Source: Pelargonium nanum | Lineage: Eukaryota; Streptophyta; Magnoliopsida; Geraniales; Geraniaceae | NCBI GenBank assembly: GCA_036897485.1 | Contig: JAYMTF010001818.1 | Coordinates: 1-21,159 of the forward strand | Direction of reading: 5' to 3' | DNA: 21,159 bases | Part shown: positions 1 to 10,560 of the stretch, one piece after another | Layout: each line of letters begins with the position of its first letter | Numbering within the stretch: position 1 is the stretch's first letter | Program-made: the position numbers and the translations under genes | Notes under the pieces: generated by a model | What the model was told of the DNA's origin: nothing | What the model saw: only the letters and a program-made list of their open reading frames with translations | Databases searched by the model: none

Positions 1-130
1 AAAAACACAAAAAATCATCAAAGTTTCTTGCTTTTCTTGTTCTTGTAATGCAGATTGATGAGACAAATAATGGGTCAGTCTCAGAATCTTGAAATTAATT
101 CCCTTAATTCTTGGGTGGTCAATCTTGCAG
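1..130 (+). other. 3' part of MYB intron 1
   Basis: This stretch ends in a pyrimidine-rich run and CTTGCAG directly before a typical R2R3-MYB second exon, so it is the tail of intron 1. The reading frame open across it from position 55 is intron read-through: it has no MYB similarity until the exon begins at 131. The first exon, which would encode the start codon and most of repeat R2, lies upstream of the window. Confidence 0.8.
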
Positions 131-1224
131 GTCTTCAGAGGTGTGGCAAGAGTTGCAGGCTGAGGTGGATTAATTACCTGAGGCCTGATTTGAAGAGAGG
201 TGCATTTTCTCAGCAAGAAGAGAACTTGATTGTTGAGCTCCATGCAGTTCTTGGCAACAGGTTGGTATATAAATACATACATATATATATATAATTTGGT
301 ACAAGGTTTTGTTTCTTGGAACTGTATATATATAATTATACATAAACATGTTTTTGGCTCAGGTGGTCTCAAATTGCAGCTCAATTGCCTGGAAGGACTG
401 ATAATGAGATCAAGAATCTGTGGAATTCTTGCATCAAGAAGAAGCTGAGACAAAGAGGCATTGACCCCAACACCCACAAGCCACTCTCTGAGGTTGAGAC
501 TGATCACAACACTTCAAAAGAGAAGCAAAACCAGCTAATTCCAAATCCCAACAACAACATCAACAAGAGCAAGAACAGCAGCAACAACAACAGCCTTATA
601 AATGATCTGGTTGATCCCACAAACATGAATTCCTCCAAGTCTCCTTCAATGGCTGTCTCTTCTTCCACACAAGACTTCTTCTTGGACAGGTTTACCACCA
701 GAGGAGCTCCTGATTTGGTGGGCTACTTCTCTTTTCAGCAAATGAACAACTATGGACCCAACATTGGCTTATCTGTAAATCCAAACACAACCCTTTGTTT
801 CAACCCCAATTCAGATCAGTACAGCCCCACCATCACACCCAGCACCATCATTCCTTCAATTGATGTCAATGGAGTGCACAATTGGGACAATGCCAGCAAC
901 AGCAGCAGCTTCTCTTGGGGACTTGCAGCACCAGAAAATTGTGGCAAAAATGACAAAGAGCTCACACAATTAGAAGGAGCAGACACAGCTGATGATGACA
1001 TGAAATGGTCTGAGTATCTCCACACATTGCAGATTAACCAAAACAATCCTCAGTTTGTGTACAATGATCACATGAATAATATCAAACCAGAAACACAGTT
1101 CATAACAGATGGTTCAACAAGTTCTACTAGCAATTGCTGGCCTCAACCTCAGCAAGCTTCTGGCTCAGACATGACTGCCAAGGACCTCCAGAGACTTGCA
1201 ATGGCTTTTGGACAGACCCTTTGA
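131..1224 (+). CDS. R2R3-MYB transcription factor, MYB55/61/86-like (5' partial)
   Basis: Two exons are present: 131-260 (130 bp, the usual size of R2R3-MYB exon 2) and 363-1224, separated by a 102-bp GT-AG intron (261-362). They encode the last 330 residues; with an ordinary 44-codon first exon the protein would be about 374 aa. Exon 2 starts in phase 1 and reads [19 protein letters not shown], the recognition helix of repeat R2. Repeat R3 follows, begins with Phe instead of Trp as is normal for plants, and continues across the junction through [20 protein letters not shown], the R3 recognition helix. After the DNA-binding domain come [17 protein letters not shown], typical of the MYB55/61/86 clade, an Asn/Ser-rich low-complexity tract (about 551-594), acidic DTADDDMKW and the end [13 protein letters not shown]. 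Family members are nuclear regulators tied to secondary wall, lignin, stomatal or mucilage traits. The exact ortholog cannot be fixed without exon 1 and a tree. Confidence 0.93.
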
Positions 1225-1720
1225 TCATTATTATGTAACTTTTGTGCAGAAAAAGAAGCAGATTCAAGAAGAGAACAATTCAAAGATTGGCTTGTTACAG
1301 GTGTGTGTGCTATAGAAATAGAAATTTTCTTTTCATGATCTTGTAAATGGGTCTAATATGATACAACAGCAAAAAAGAGTCTTTTTTTTTTTTATTGTTA
1401 TTAAATATTTGTGATTGAAAGAAACAAGCTTAATTATGATAATTATGTTAATTAATCCGTACGTCGGTCCATAAATATTGTTGATGTATTTTTTTTTCAA
1501 TTATAGGTCTTGTTATTGGATTGTGATTGACATGTTCAATTATCAATCTCTTTAATTAGATTCATGGTGATTCATTATATATCTTTTTCCATCTCTTGAA
1601 TTGGTACAATCAATATCCTTGTGTACATTCAACAAAACTTACATGAAATTGCAACTCTATATCTATATCTATATCATATCATATATATGTGCCTTTCTCA
1701 TATACACAAGATTGAAGGGT

Positions 1721-1748
1721 CCATTTAAGATCCATTCTTCTTAAATGG
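1721..1748. repeat. 9-bp perfect inverted repeat
   Basis: CCATTTAAG (1721-1729) pairs exactly with CTTAAATGG (1740-1748) around a 10-base loop. It lies about 500 bp past the MYB stop. It is too short to call a microRNA precursor or a transposon end, and no function is assigned. Confidence 0.4.
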
Positions 1749-1776
1749 GTGTCTTTCATTGTCCCCTTGAGATGGA

Positions 1777-2095
1777 GATATCTTTCACTTTTTTGTTTAC
1801 CTTCTCCTCTCAAGAACCAATGGCTCCAAGACATTCAATTTTCATACTTGTCTACCTTTCTTTGGAACACTCAATTATATGTGTATATTTGCAAAGATTT
1901 CATCAAAATCATATCATCTTTACTCTTGAAAAGTAATATTCGTCCGTACATATATACTATTACAATATGTCAGAGTGACTCGTGACTGACGTTGGCAGTT
2001 GGCACTCTTAAACTCATACATAGATGTTTTCACTTTTTTTTTCCTTCATCATCTTCCCTTAGAGAACCAATGGCAGCAAGACATGCAACTTTTTG
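1777..2095 (+). repeat. Local imperfect direct duplication, about 70 bp, period 250 bp
   Basis: Positions about 1777-1845 and 2027-2095 share the order TTTCACTTTTTT, a CT-rich stretch, then AGAACCAATGG, a short divergent stretch, CAAGACAT, and CAA followed by a T-run. The AGAACCAATGG cores start at 1813 and 2063, exactly 250 bp apart. The copies have diverged by several substitutions and small indels. No inverted ends are visible, so this looks like an old tandem duplication of a longer segment whose remainder has decayed. Confidence 0.55.
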
Positions 2096-3414
2096 TTTTC
2101 ACACAATATTACTTAAGCGTACAAATATATGGATATATATGGAACATCACATTAATTTATAGTTGACGTTATCGTTTCTGAACTGAAGACCTTTGTAGCC
2201 TAAGTACATAATGAGGTAGACTATAGTAGTAGCCATTGAAAATGTAACTTTCAATGTGATGGAAGGTTAGCTAGGCCATATGTGAGTTTCTTTGTCCCAT
2301 AGTAGCTTTTTGTTGATGTATTCAAATTATGGCCAAGGACATGGGTGAAGTAAAGAATCTTCCCATTCAATGAAAGGGAAGGATGATACACATACACTAC
2401 TATATCTTACATGGAGACTGTATATGGTATATACAAAAATGGGTATGCATTAATTTTTACTAGGCTTATATATATGTTTTTACTTTTGTAGAGGAACAGG
2501 AAGATCAAAGGAGGGCCCTCCAATGGGTATCTCTTGATGGTGATACTTCATGAGAGAGGAAAGGAGAATTCAGAGAGAGACAGAAGTGTCACTGAGAGAT
2601 AAATGAGGGAAAATGTGGGTCCCCTTTCTTGGATAGGTTTTAAGATCATCAAGAAGGTTGATGAAAGCATATTGTTCATGAGTCATGAATTCAGAAAATA
2701 ACAATCTTGCTATGGCCATGGTATTTTGGTATTTTGCAAGTGACATTGTGTCAAATGTGTAGAGCTAGCGATTTCGACTTGAATAGGCGTGCAATTAAAA
2801 TTTGACTATGAGTTCTATTCACATGAACTTAATTTTTAAAATATGTTTAGAGTCATGTAAATCAGGTTAAATAAGTTGTGTACGCCTTGCGGATTAAGTT
2901 ATGATTAAAAATTTTCAAATAAATTTTGAAGAAATAAAATCTACTTCATTTAACCTGAAATATAAATAAAAATGTATATTCATGATTATCTAGCCATTAT
3001 AGAACTTGCATGTTGCTTCAAATATGAAATTCATTTATGTGAACTCCATTTTTTTTTTTCTGCAATTTTTTTTTTCATTGATTTTGTTATAGAAAAAAAT
3101 TGTTTTTGGTTATCACTCATTGCATTTTTTTAGTCTAAATCACAAGCTTTGTAACTTCTATATTTTTAAGTTAATTATTTATTTATGTGGCTAAAGTTGT
3201 TTGAAAGCACTCAAGATTTGCCCAAATATTTTCTTGATGTGAGTATGATTTGAATCCCGACCTTTTCTTAAGATCACAAAAATTGTATGAGTTTAATAAA
3301 TTAATGGTTATTGTGAAAATTTACCAATTTTAAGCCTCAATGCCTTGTTCTTTTGCTCTTTTACTAATTTCTAAGGACTTAAAAAATAAACATAAGATAA
3401 ACATATTAACATGT

Positions 3415-3720
3415 CTACATATTTAGATGACAAATTGAAACACGAAACACAACTTGACACAAATATGACACGTATTAGGCTTATAATTTGGACACAACAC
3501 ATTTATAATGCGATAGTGAAAGTAGAAAAATGTCAATTGCAACTCACATCATCTCTTATTTAAGTAAAGCCGACACGAACACAACACACCAACATGATTA
3601 TTAACCTTGTTGTATTTGTGTTTACTCATAAAACACATATTTAACATTTAACACGACGCGTTGGCACAAATTATCAATAATTATTTATTATAACAATTAC
3701 AATAAACTCAACAAACTGAT
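3415..3720. repeat. ACACGA/GACACG-rich interspersed repeat, copy 1
   Basis: This segment is rich in GACACG, AACACAAC and ACACGACGCG words unlike the surrounding AT-rich DNA. A 33-base stretch at 3591-3623 matches 17027-17059 at 26 of 33 positions on the same strand, so it is interspersed and not chance composition. Many plant genomes carry degenerate noncoding repeats built from such GTGTCGTGTT words. I cannot assign it to a transposon class, because no ends, target duplications or coding remnants are visible. Confidence 0.4.
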
Positions 3721-5639
3721 TCACTTTGAAATTACAAAATCTTTATTTGAGTTGAACTTCTCTTGTACAAAAATGTATCTTTCTACGAAGCAAACAAATA
3801 TAATTCAAATATTATTTTTTTTCAATTTCAAATCGAAAAAATATACGAACGTTTTGACAATCAATCGATTTTAGACTACTTATATTTGATTTTCCAATTA
3901 AATTGTTCTGATAAATTTTCACCAGTCGAATAAGAAATTTTATGACTTTATTCTAAAATATAATAAACACAAAATGTGAGGACGGTCCATTCTAATATGT
4001 TTATGTATAATCTTCTATTCTTGATAAGAACTTTGTGCATAATATTATTATATTTTGTCCATGTGCACAGCAGAATAATTAGCATATTCTTTGCTCAACA
4101 GAAATTAAAATATTGCCTAATTTTAGTGTCTCTCTTGTTTCTTGTATGAAAAACAATTAATTGAAAGCCAAGACACACATGTGAACCTAATTATTGGGTC
4201 TTCCAATTTAGGGCCCTACATTAATATTACAAGACAACAAGTCTTTGTTAAGCTTAGCAAATACCATGAAATAGTAGACTTGAGAGGATGATGAGATGGA
4301 GCAAGTTTTCATCTTCATTTTTTATGTATGAATGTTTTGGAATCTTTGCTCTCTCTTTCTCTAAGAACATATCATAATACAAAATTAGTCAGATTTAATT
4401 AATTTAAAGTGGGTTATTGTTTATTGGTGATAATTTTTTTTAGATGACTTATTTCTCTTTAGGAAATAAAAATTGTAATGCGAGTATGCTATAGTTGTAG
4501 AATTAAGGGTATTCATATCCCAGTTCGGACCAAACCAAATGAACTCAGGAACGGTCTTTTGTAAAAGTGAAAACATGAAGAAATATATCGATTAGTGCAA
4601 TTCATTTAACATTAACTTAAAACCAATATTATTAACAAAAACCTTTATTTTAATAATTAAATATTTGTGAGTTGTGGAACAACATGGAACTAAATTACAA
4701 AAATAATCCAAAACAAAAGTCCAAATTGGTATGGCAACAATGAATTAATCTCTCCTATTACTTTGTTTTCTCCTCATAATAGTCACCTCTCTCTCTCCCA
4801 AAACAAATCAAACCACAAACAGCCAATCATTGCCATTGATTTCCAAATCTTCTTAATATGAACTCAAATAATTTATATCCATTTTACAACATACATGTTT
4901 AATTATAATATTCATTAAAAAAACAAGGCATTATTAAGAGTAACATGCATGACTCTAGCATGATTAGAAATAGAAAAATTAATGAATCATCTGTCTTTTT
5001 TTGTTTGGAACATAACAGTGGAGAGATTTTCAATTCCATGAAAAGCATATAAAGAGAAGAGAGAAGGTGGACTTGATTTAATCCTATGAATATATGGAGT
5101 TGGAAAAAAATAATTATTATGAGAAATTGAAAAATTCTAGGATTCTAGAAGGAATTTGATGGTAGCAATGAAAATTATAGGTTGTATGAATCATGTGGTT
5201 TATTTTTTATATATGAAAAAATAAATGAAATTAATTGGCCAATTTGTTCAATCCCAAGTTTCAACTCTATTTTCATTTTGACTTTTTAGTTTTGGAAGGA
5301 TTCATATTCCATTTGGACAAGTTATGCAGCCCATTTGCTGGTGGGTTGGTGAAGAAATGGAATGTTGGGCTTGAGCAAGGACTTGGAAAGTTTTGATATT
5401 CGAGTCAGAAAAAACCACTAGAGCTGCAAAACAATACCTATCAAGTTTTAATGTAACTGCATTTTCAGAAACTCGACGCCTCAAGTTTAGTTAACACAAA
5501 AACATCTGTCAGTTGATCCATGCGCTTGGCTGTTGGTTTGACATTTGATGTGAGCTTACCATTTCTACTTCAAAACTTCTCACTCCAATCTCCAACAAAT
5601 ATCATTCACAAAGATCAAGTGGCCTCTAATGAAATAGCA

Positions 5640-5876
5640 AAACAATTACATTGAACACTGAATAAATAAAACAGCTATTACAAATCATTAAGCAATGAGA
5701 CTAATTGATGAAGCTACAAGAATTGGCAATGCAAAAGGCTTGCTGCTGATGACATTCTGCCCTTTTCAGCAACCTTTTTATTGTTCTCTGTCGAATATTG
5801 TATAAACTGCAAATGTTCAATCTTTTGAGTAACTTACGGACTATGAAGATCATAAGGATGAGCCAAACGGTGAAAA
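5640..5876 (-). other. Pectin acetylesterase 3' UTR (approximate end)
   Basis: This is the sequence following the stop codon on the minus strand. An AATAAA-like signal (read on the minus strand) lies near 5773-5778, and T-rich, TGTAAT-type sequence, common near plant polyadenylation sites, lies near 5640-5660. The end is an estimate. A shifted frame stays open through much of this region and encodes a hydrophobic segment (see findings). Confidence 0.45.
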
Positions 5877-8800
5877 TCAGGGTCTCCTGAAAACCAAATT
5901 GTGGCAAGATTTGTCGCACGGGTATGGACAATCAATGGCCTTGACACTCGATCGCTCAAAGAACCAGTCTCCAACAGCTATAGCGACAGCCTGCATGCAC
6001 ATCATGAAATGTTTAAGCCTAGAACATGTTTTATACAATGTCTGATGTGGAAATGTTTCGCAATGACAAAAACAGTTGCATTTGCTTATAACGAAAATGT
6101 AAGGCATACCTTATTCGCAATGACAGGAGAATTATCGGCAAACCATGTGTCCTGCCTCTCGGTTTGGCAGTGAGCGAAACATGAATTTATGAACAACCCG
6201 TTTTGTTTAGACATAGAGAATCTTTTTAACGAATTCAGCATGTTGTTCCTGAAATCTGTTAACGAAGAAGTGTCCTGATAAGTATAGTTTCAAATAGAAT
6301 GCGATAGTGGTTTCTTGTATCGGGAGATCACCTTGCAGAAATTGGATCTGTGACGGAGAACACTTTTCATGGTTCAATCTGCAGTCATGCCACGTGCCAT
6401 GGGGATCCGCTGATGTTGGAGCTAAACTGGATTGGATCTGTATTCAGGTTGGAAATCATAAATTACTCTATGTCATCATGTTTCTGAAGGCTACTCAATA
6501 TCGATTGCTAAATGAACTAAGGTTATTATTTTATAGGATATTGAAAATTACCTGCCAAGAATCATATGCTGCATTGAGGATAAATAGTGGGGTTTTCACG
6601 TTGTTGATAATGTTTTGAGGAAAGAAGCACTGGCGGTGATTAGAAAAAAAAGGGCGAGTTAGTGATGAAAAGAATTGTTCCAACAAAATTGTCGAATGGA
6701 TAGCCACAAGGAAAATCGATTGAAAATTTACCAAAGTTGGATCTAGGTGGCTAGTACAAACTCGCGGTAGATTCTTTCCCACTCCCTGTTACAATTAAGG
6801 GTTGTTCCATTAGCATGCAAATTGTACCACACAGCATACTGAATCATAAAAGCTTACACAATTATCAGGAAGCTAGGGCGTGAAGATAACATGACAAGGA
6901 TATAGCAGCAACTAATCAAAACTTAAGCTATGAAATTTGACAATGAAGCCATAAAAAACTGAAGTATGTTTTGCAGATTTGCTTCAAGATCAACTGTAAT
7001 AGACAATAAAGTCAAACTGAAGTTTATTATAATGTTGTGATGACAAAAACAAAAAGATTAAGAAAAGTTCTGCATTACCTAAAAATCAATAAGAAAGATC
7101 CATTTCTAAATAGCATAAGAATTGTTTTGGTATGGACTTACTGCATTTCCAAGGACTTTGTACTTGTATATGTACATTACGTTTTGCAACTCTGCTCAAA
7201 TTTCAACTTTTACGCCTTATTAGTTCTTGAACTAGCTTCTTAAGGGTACTTCCATTAGATTTGGCAATCCAGATTTCGGTTTGGGTTTGAGTTGAAAAAG
7301 CTTTAACCCTAACCCGATCCACAAGAGGTGTGGGTTCATGTGGCTGTCGGGGATTTCATGGAAAAGGCCCGGGTTGAGTGTGGGTTGCTCGACCCTATCC
7401 ACATCTTCCTTGACAGACCTGATCCGCTCTGACCCAAGGACCAATTGGGTCAGTTTCGTCCTACCCAAACCCACATAAATGCGAGACGGGTTTCGGGTGC
7501 CCGCAGGTTCAGACCCAAATTGGGGCTCTACTTCCATTCAACTTTTCTCCCTCTCAAATTTGCAAGATTTGAAAGAGGCCTTACTGACCCTTTGATTTAC
7601 ATCTAGTTATGAAATGATTGCATGACATTGTAAAGATCTCTTTATGTAAAAATATTATGAAGATTGTGTACCTGTACGTTAACCACACCATTGTAGAATT
7701 TCCGGAGGGTACGCCCACCAGATATGTCAACCCTACATCACAACAGGAAATAGATATCGATAAGCTCGGGAACAAATCAATACATTAGTATGCAGGACAC
7801 AGTTAAGCATGAAAGATTAAGATACTTACGAATCAAGAAATAATCCGGCATCACTGAGGCACTTAACTCTAATGTTTCTTGGAAATAATGCCCGAAACTC
7901 ATCACAATGCAATATAGAAGCTAAGCCCCCAGCAGAACACCCAGAAAGAAGAGCCTGAAATTCAACAATATGAGTACAGATGCAACGAATATGAAGACGA
8001 AAAGGAGATGAATTCATAGAAACGAAAGAATAAGACAAAAAAAATCTTGTACCTGATTGGCATATCGCATTCCCTTTGACATCAAATCTTGCATAGCCGC
8101 TAGCCATATACGTTGTCCTCTATATTGCAGTTGCGAAACCTAAAACAGAACCACTTTTGTTTAATATAGGATGCACATAAGTAAATGGTAAGTTCTTGAA
8201 ATTGTAGACAGTACATAACCGTATTTAATATGTCTACTGAAATATTTTCAATCAAATGGTATAAATAATAAAACTGAGTTAATCACTTATATGGATTTGC
8301 TAAAGATGAAGACCATTTCCCGTCCCTACCAGTCTAGTGTATATACACAAGTAATGTGCCTTCCATAAAGATCACTAAAAGAATGTGAAAGTGAATTATA
8401 GAAACAGTGGAAGAAGGCTAAGCACTATGGAGGTTCTCGGTCACATCTTGGATAAGGTTGAGCAATCAAATGCCTAGTTTTTTTCTAGGCAGACAATATG
8501 TTTCCTAGTCAATACTTCATACTACATTGGTTGCCACAGGAGCCAAACTTATGTATGCTTGGAAATCGAGACATAATATCAATAGGTCACAGAAACTGTA
8601 AACAGCGAGAAATCCCGACCTTATCTTCACTGTCACCCATAAAAGAGGCACCATCGCAATAACGAACTTTTACTCTATTCCAGTTGAAAAAATCTGCACC
8701 AAGAAAACCGACGTTCAATTGTAAGAGATAAGAGCTATGCCAAAACCATGAAGAAGCAGAGGCCAGAACTGATTACTCTTGATAGCCCAATACTAAAATC

Positions 8801-10203
8801 TGAAAACGTACCAGGGTTTTCTTCAGCTTTGTTGCTTAAAATTCCTGTAAATCCTATCTGTTTTTCCATATACTTTGAAGACCCACGTCGAGTTGTCTTC
8901 CTATAGACACATGATCTACGGTTGTTACACCATCCACCACCCTGCCACGACACATTTGACAGACCCAAGTGTCAACAAGGGATGGTAATAACATAATGGA
9001 AGAAGTCTGAAACCTTCAAACTAATGCTAAAAGGAGCACTAAAATATTAAAAACAAGCTAAAAGGCGAAAATGAAAAGGGTGCTCCAATTTGGAGTAAAA
9101 ACTCTCCGGCATCAGCTTGTTTAAACAAAATTCATAATGCTGTTCATAGTCCACTCATGTTCGGGTCATAACATAACATAACATAACACAGAAGTAGTGT
9201 TTCTCCATATTGGTGGAAATAAATGGAAAATTAGAAATGTCATCAAACTGAACTGGTCACTAAAGTTCTTGGGAATAAATATATGATCACAGGAGCATAC
9301 AGATGTTCAATTTCATTATTGTCCAGGATAGTGATACAATAGCATTATAGAGCATAAAATACTAAAGAGCACGGACTGAAATAGATAAGATTCTTTCAAT
9401 TAGATGTATCTTTCACAAACCTCCAATTGAATGAGCCAACTGTTTGCTCCCAACCCAAATCCTCTATGCATATGATATCCAGGCAATGTTCCATCAGAAC
9501 AAACTGTATAAGCAATACACAAGTCCATAAGACAATAACAATGTGGAATAAAAGACACCAAATATCACAGTCCAGAGCTTAAGATCCAATGCAAGAAATT
9601 AAAATAAAAGACAAAAGCTAGATATGCCAGCAAATGATAACAAAATTGAATCAAGTACTTAAAAGGCAAAGAGTTGGAACTTTTGGGTAAAGTAAAATTT
9701 AAGTTACACCCAAATTTTCTGGATTGAAAATTTCCACTTCTGGTCTCAACATATCAATTTCTTATTCATAAAAATTACCTTTTTCAAAGAAAAACAAAAC
9801 AATATGAGATCTGAAGCAAATCCAAGCAAAACATACCAAGTTACCCACCAATCCAAAACCAATTGCATGTACATAAATTCATGAAAAAAAAAGTAATGTA
9901 TCATCTCCTATCACTCATTAAATCCACACCACAATAAAGATCAAAACTTTATCCAATACTAAACCAGAAGTGAAATCAAACAATACCTGCTCCTTTAGCA
10001 TCAGCACCACGAATAAGAGTGAGCCCAACCATAAGAGGATTAGCAGCTTTGGAGACCCCAAAAGCCTCCATATAATCAAACTGAGCCTCAGTCACATTAA
10101 AATCCTCAAAACCATCATGAAACCCACACACCCACTTGCCACCCAAAACATTAATCCCCACAACAAACACAACCCACAATAGCTTCATTGTTCTGGGTTC
10201 CAT
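5877..10203 (-). CDS. Pectin acetylesterase (CE13, Notum-like), 12 exons, 424 aa
   Basis: Minus-strand exons are 10203-9987, 9503-9421, 8941-8812, 8693-8620, 8139-8053, 7954-7830, 7732-7672, 6785-6732, 6629-6552, 6437-6332, 6255-6110 and 5990-5877. They total 1275 nt, all introns are GT-AG and phase is continuous. The product should remove acetyl groups from pectin in the cell wall. Residues 1-27 ([11 protein letters not shown] core) form a signal peptide or anchor. LEGGGWC (residues 99-105) is the likely oxyanion loop. GCSAGG carries the nucleophile Ser204, AAYDSWQ holds Asp300 and AHCQTE holds His367, completing the triad. The conserved end [10 protein letters not shown] is present and length is normal for plant members. 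N36 in NVT is a potential glycosylation site. The start at 10203 is the first in-frame ATG; the frame upstream is open but has none. Met6 is an alternative start. Intron 7 contains foreign-looking sequence. Confidence 0.95.
7253..7545. mobile_element. GC-rich, probably transposon-derived insert in pectin acetylesterase intron 7
   Basis: Inside the 886-bp intron 6786-7671 lies a block much richer in G and C than the rest of the intron. It is dense in CCCAAACCC, GGGTTT, GACCC and CCCGGG words and is flanked by ordinary AT-rich sequence. The open minus-strand frame across it (7232-7537) encodes no recognisable domain and does not join the esterase exons. Such GGGTT/AACCC-rich blocks are common in plant repeats. 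No clear inverted ends or target duplication were found, so the class is unknown. Confidence 0.4.
8471..8491. repeat. 7-bp inverted repeat around T7 loop in intron 4
   Basis: TGCCTAG and CTAGGCA flank seven T residues inside the 480-bp intron 8140-8619 of the pectin acetylesterase gene. This is a perfect but short hairpin in the transcript, with no assigned function. Confidence 0.35.
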
Positions 10204-10560
10204 AACTCTGTTCTCTGAAACCCAAATCCAGAAAAATCCAAAACCCACCTTCCCAAAAGAGACCTGTACTGAGCTTCTTCTTCTGCTGCTGCTACACAGC
10301 ACTAATGGCCTGAACAAAGAACCAGCATTTAGTGCCAACCCAAAAAGCCTCCAAATCTACCAGACTTTTCTTGTTCTTTGCAGTTTATGACCAAGAATGC
10401 AACAACCCAAATCAACCCAAAACGAAAAAAATGATAAAGTTTCGATCTTTTTTCTCTCTCTCAAGACACTGAGAGAAGAGGAAGAGGAGGAGGCTGAAAT
10501 GGCAAAGAACAGAACAGCATTGCCGGGCTTTTTAAGGTTTTTATTACCGGGGGCAAAATT
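10204..10560 (-). promoter_or_regulatory. Pectin acetylesterase 5' UTR and proximal promoter
   Basis: Read on the minus strand, about 10440-10500 is a CT-rich tract (CTCCTCCTCTTCCTCTTCTC, then CTTGAGAGAGAGAA), typical of plant leaders and core promoters lacking a strong TATA box. It is followed by a leader of roughly 250 bases containing one short upstream ORF. A run of AATAAAAACCTTAAAAAG near 10530-10550 might act as a weak TATA region. The transcription start is not determined. Confidence 0.45.
10302..10328 (-). CDS. Short upstream ORF in the pectin acetylesterase leader
   Basis: An ATG at 10328 opens an eight-residue frame (MLVLCSGH) ending at TAG (10302-10304), 98 bases before the main start codon. 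The frame is seen directly. Translation and regulatory effect are inferred possibilities, and the peptide resembles nothing I know. Confidence 0.35.
   Translation of the reverse strand: MLVLCSGH

Larger units (their letters stand above)
1225..5640. other. Intergenic region between MYB gene and pectin acetylesterase 3' end
   Basis: The first 150-200 bases after the MYB stop are presumably its 3' UTR, ending near the T-run at 1382. The rest is AT-rich with many T- and A-runs. It holds no open frame with recognisable protein similarity on either strand, no tRNA-like fold that I could see, and only the repeats listed separately (1721-1748, 1777-2095, 3415-3720). The two genes are convergent, so this region serves as 3' flank for both and is not an obvious promoter. 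Confidence 0.7.

Noticed and set aside
55..294. Open frame that includes the MYB exon 2
   Set aside because: Its first 25 residues come from intron 1 and its last ones from intron 2; only 131-260 is coding.
504..698. Minus-strand Leu-rich frame
   Set aside because: Antisense shadow of the Asn/Ser-rich tract in MYB exon 3.
1749..1985. Plus-strand frames of 63 and 78 residues
   Set aside because: Overlapping frames in AT-rich DNA with no domain, overlapping the local duplication; no support.
2863..2957. CAGGTTAAAT / ATTTAACCTG inverted pair, 75 bp apart
   Set aside because: Ten-base arms in AT-rich DNA with no similarity beyond them; not enough for a transposon call.
3245..3275. TGATTTGAATCCCGACC, resembling a tRNA box B
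   Set aside because: No box A at suitable distance upstream and no tRNA fold.
9164..9190. ATAAC tandem repeat in pectin acetylesterase intron 2
   Set aside because: About four short units only; minor simple repeat.
9976..10338. Longer N-terminal form of the pectin acetylesterase (start at 10338)
   Set aside because: Position 10338 is TTG, not ATG; the first in-frame ATG is at 10203 and gives a proper signal peptide.
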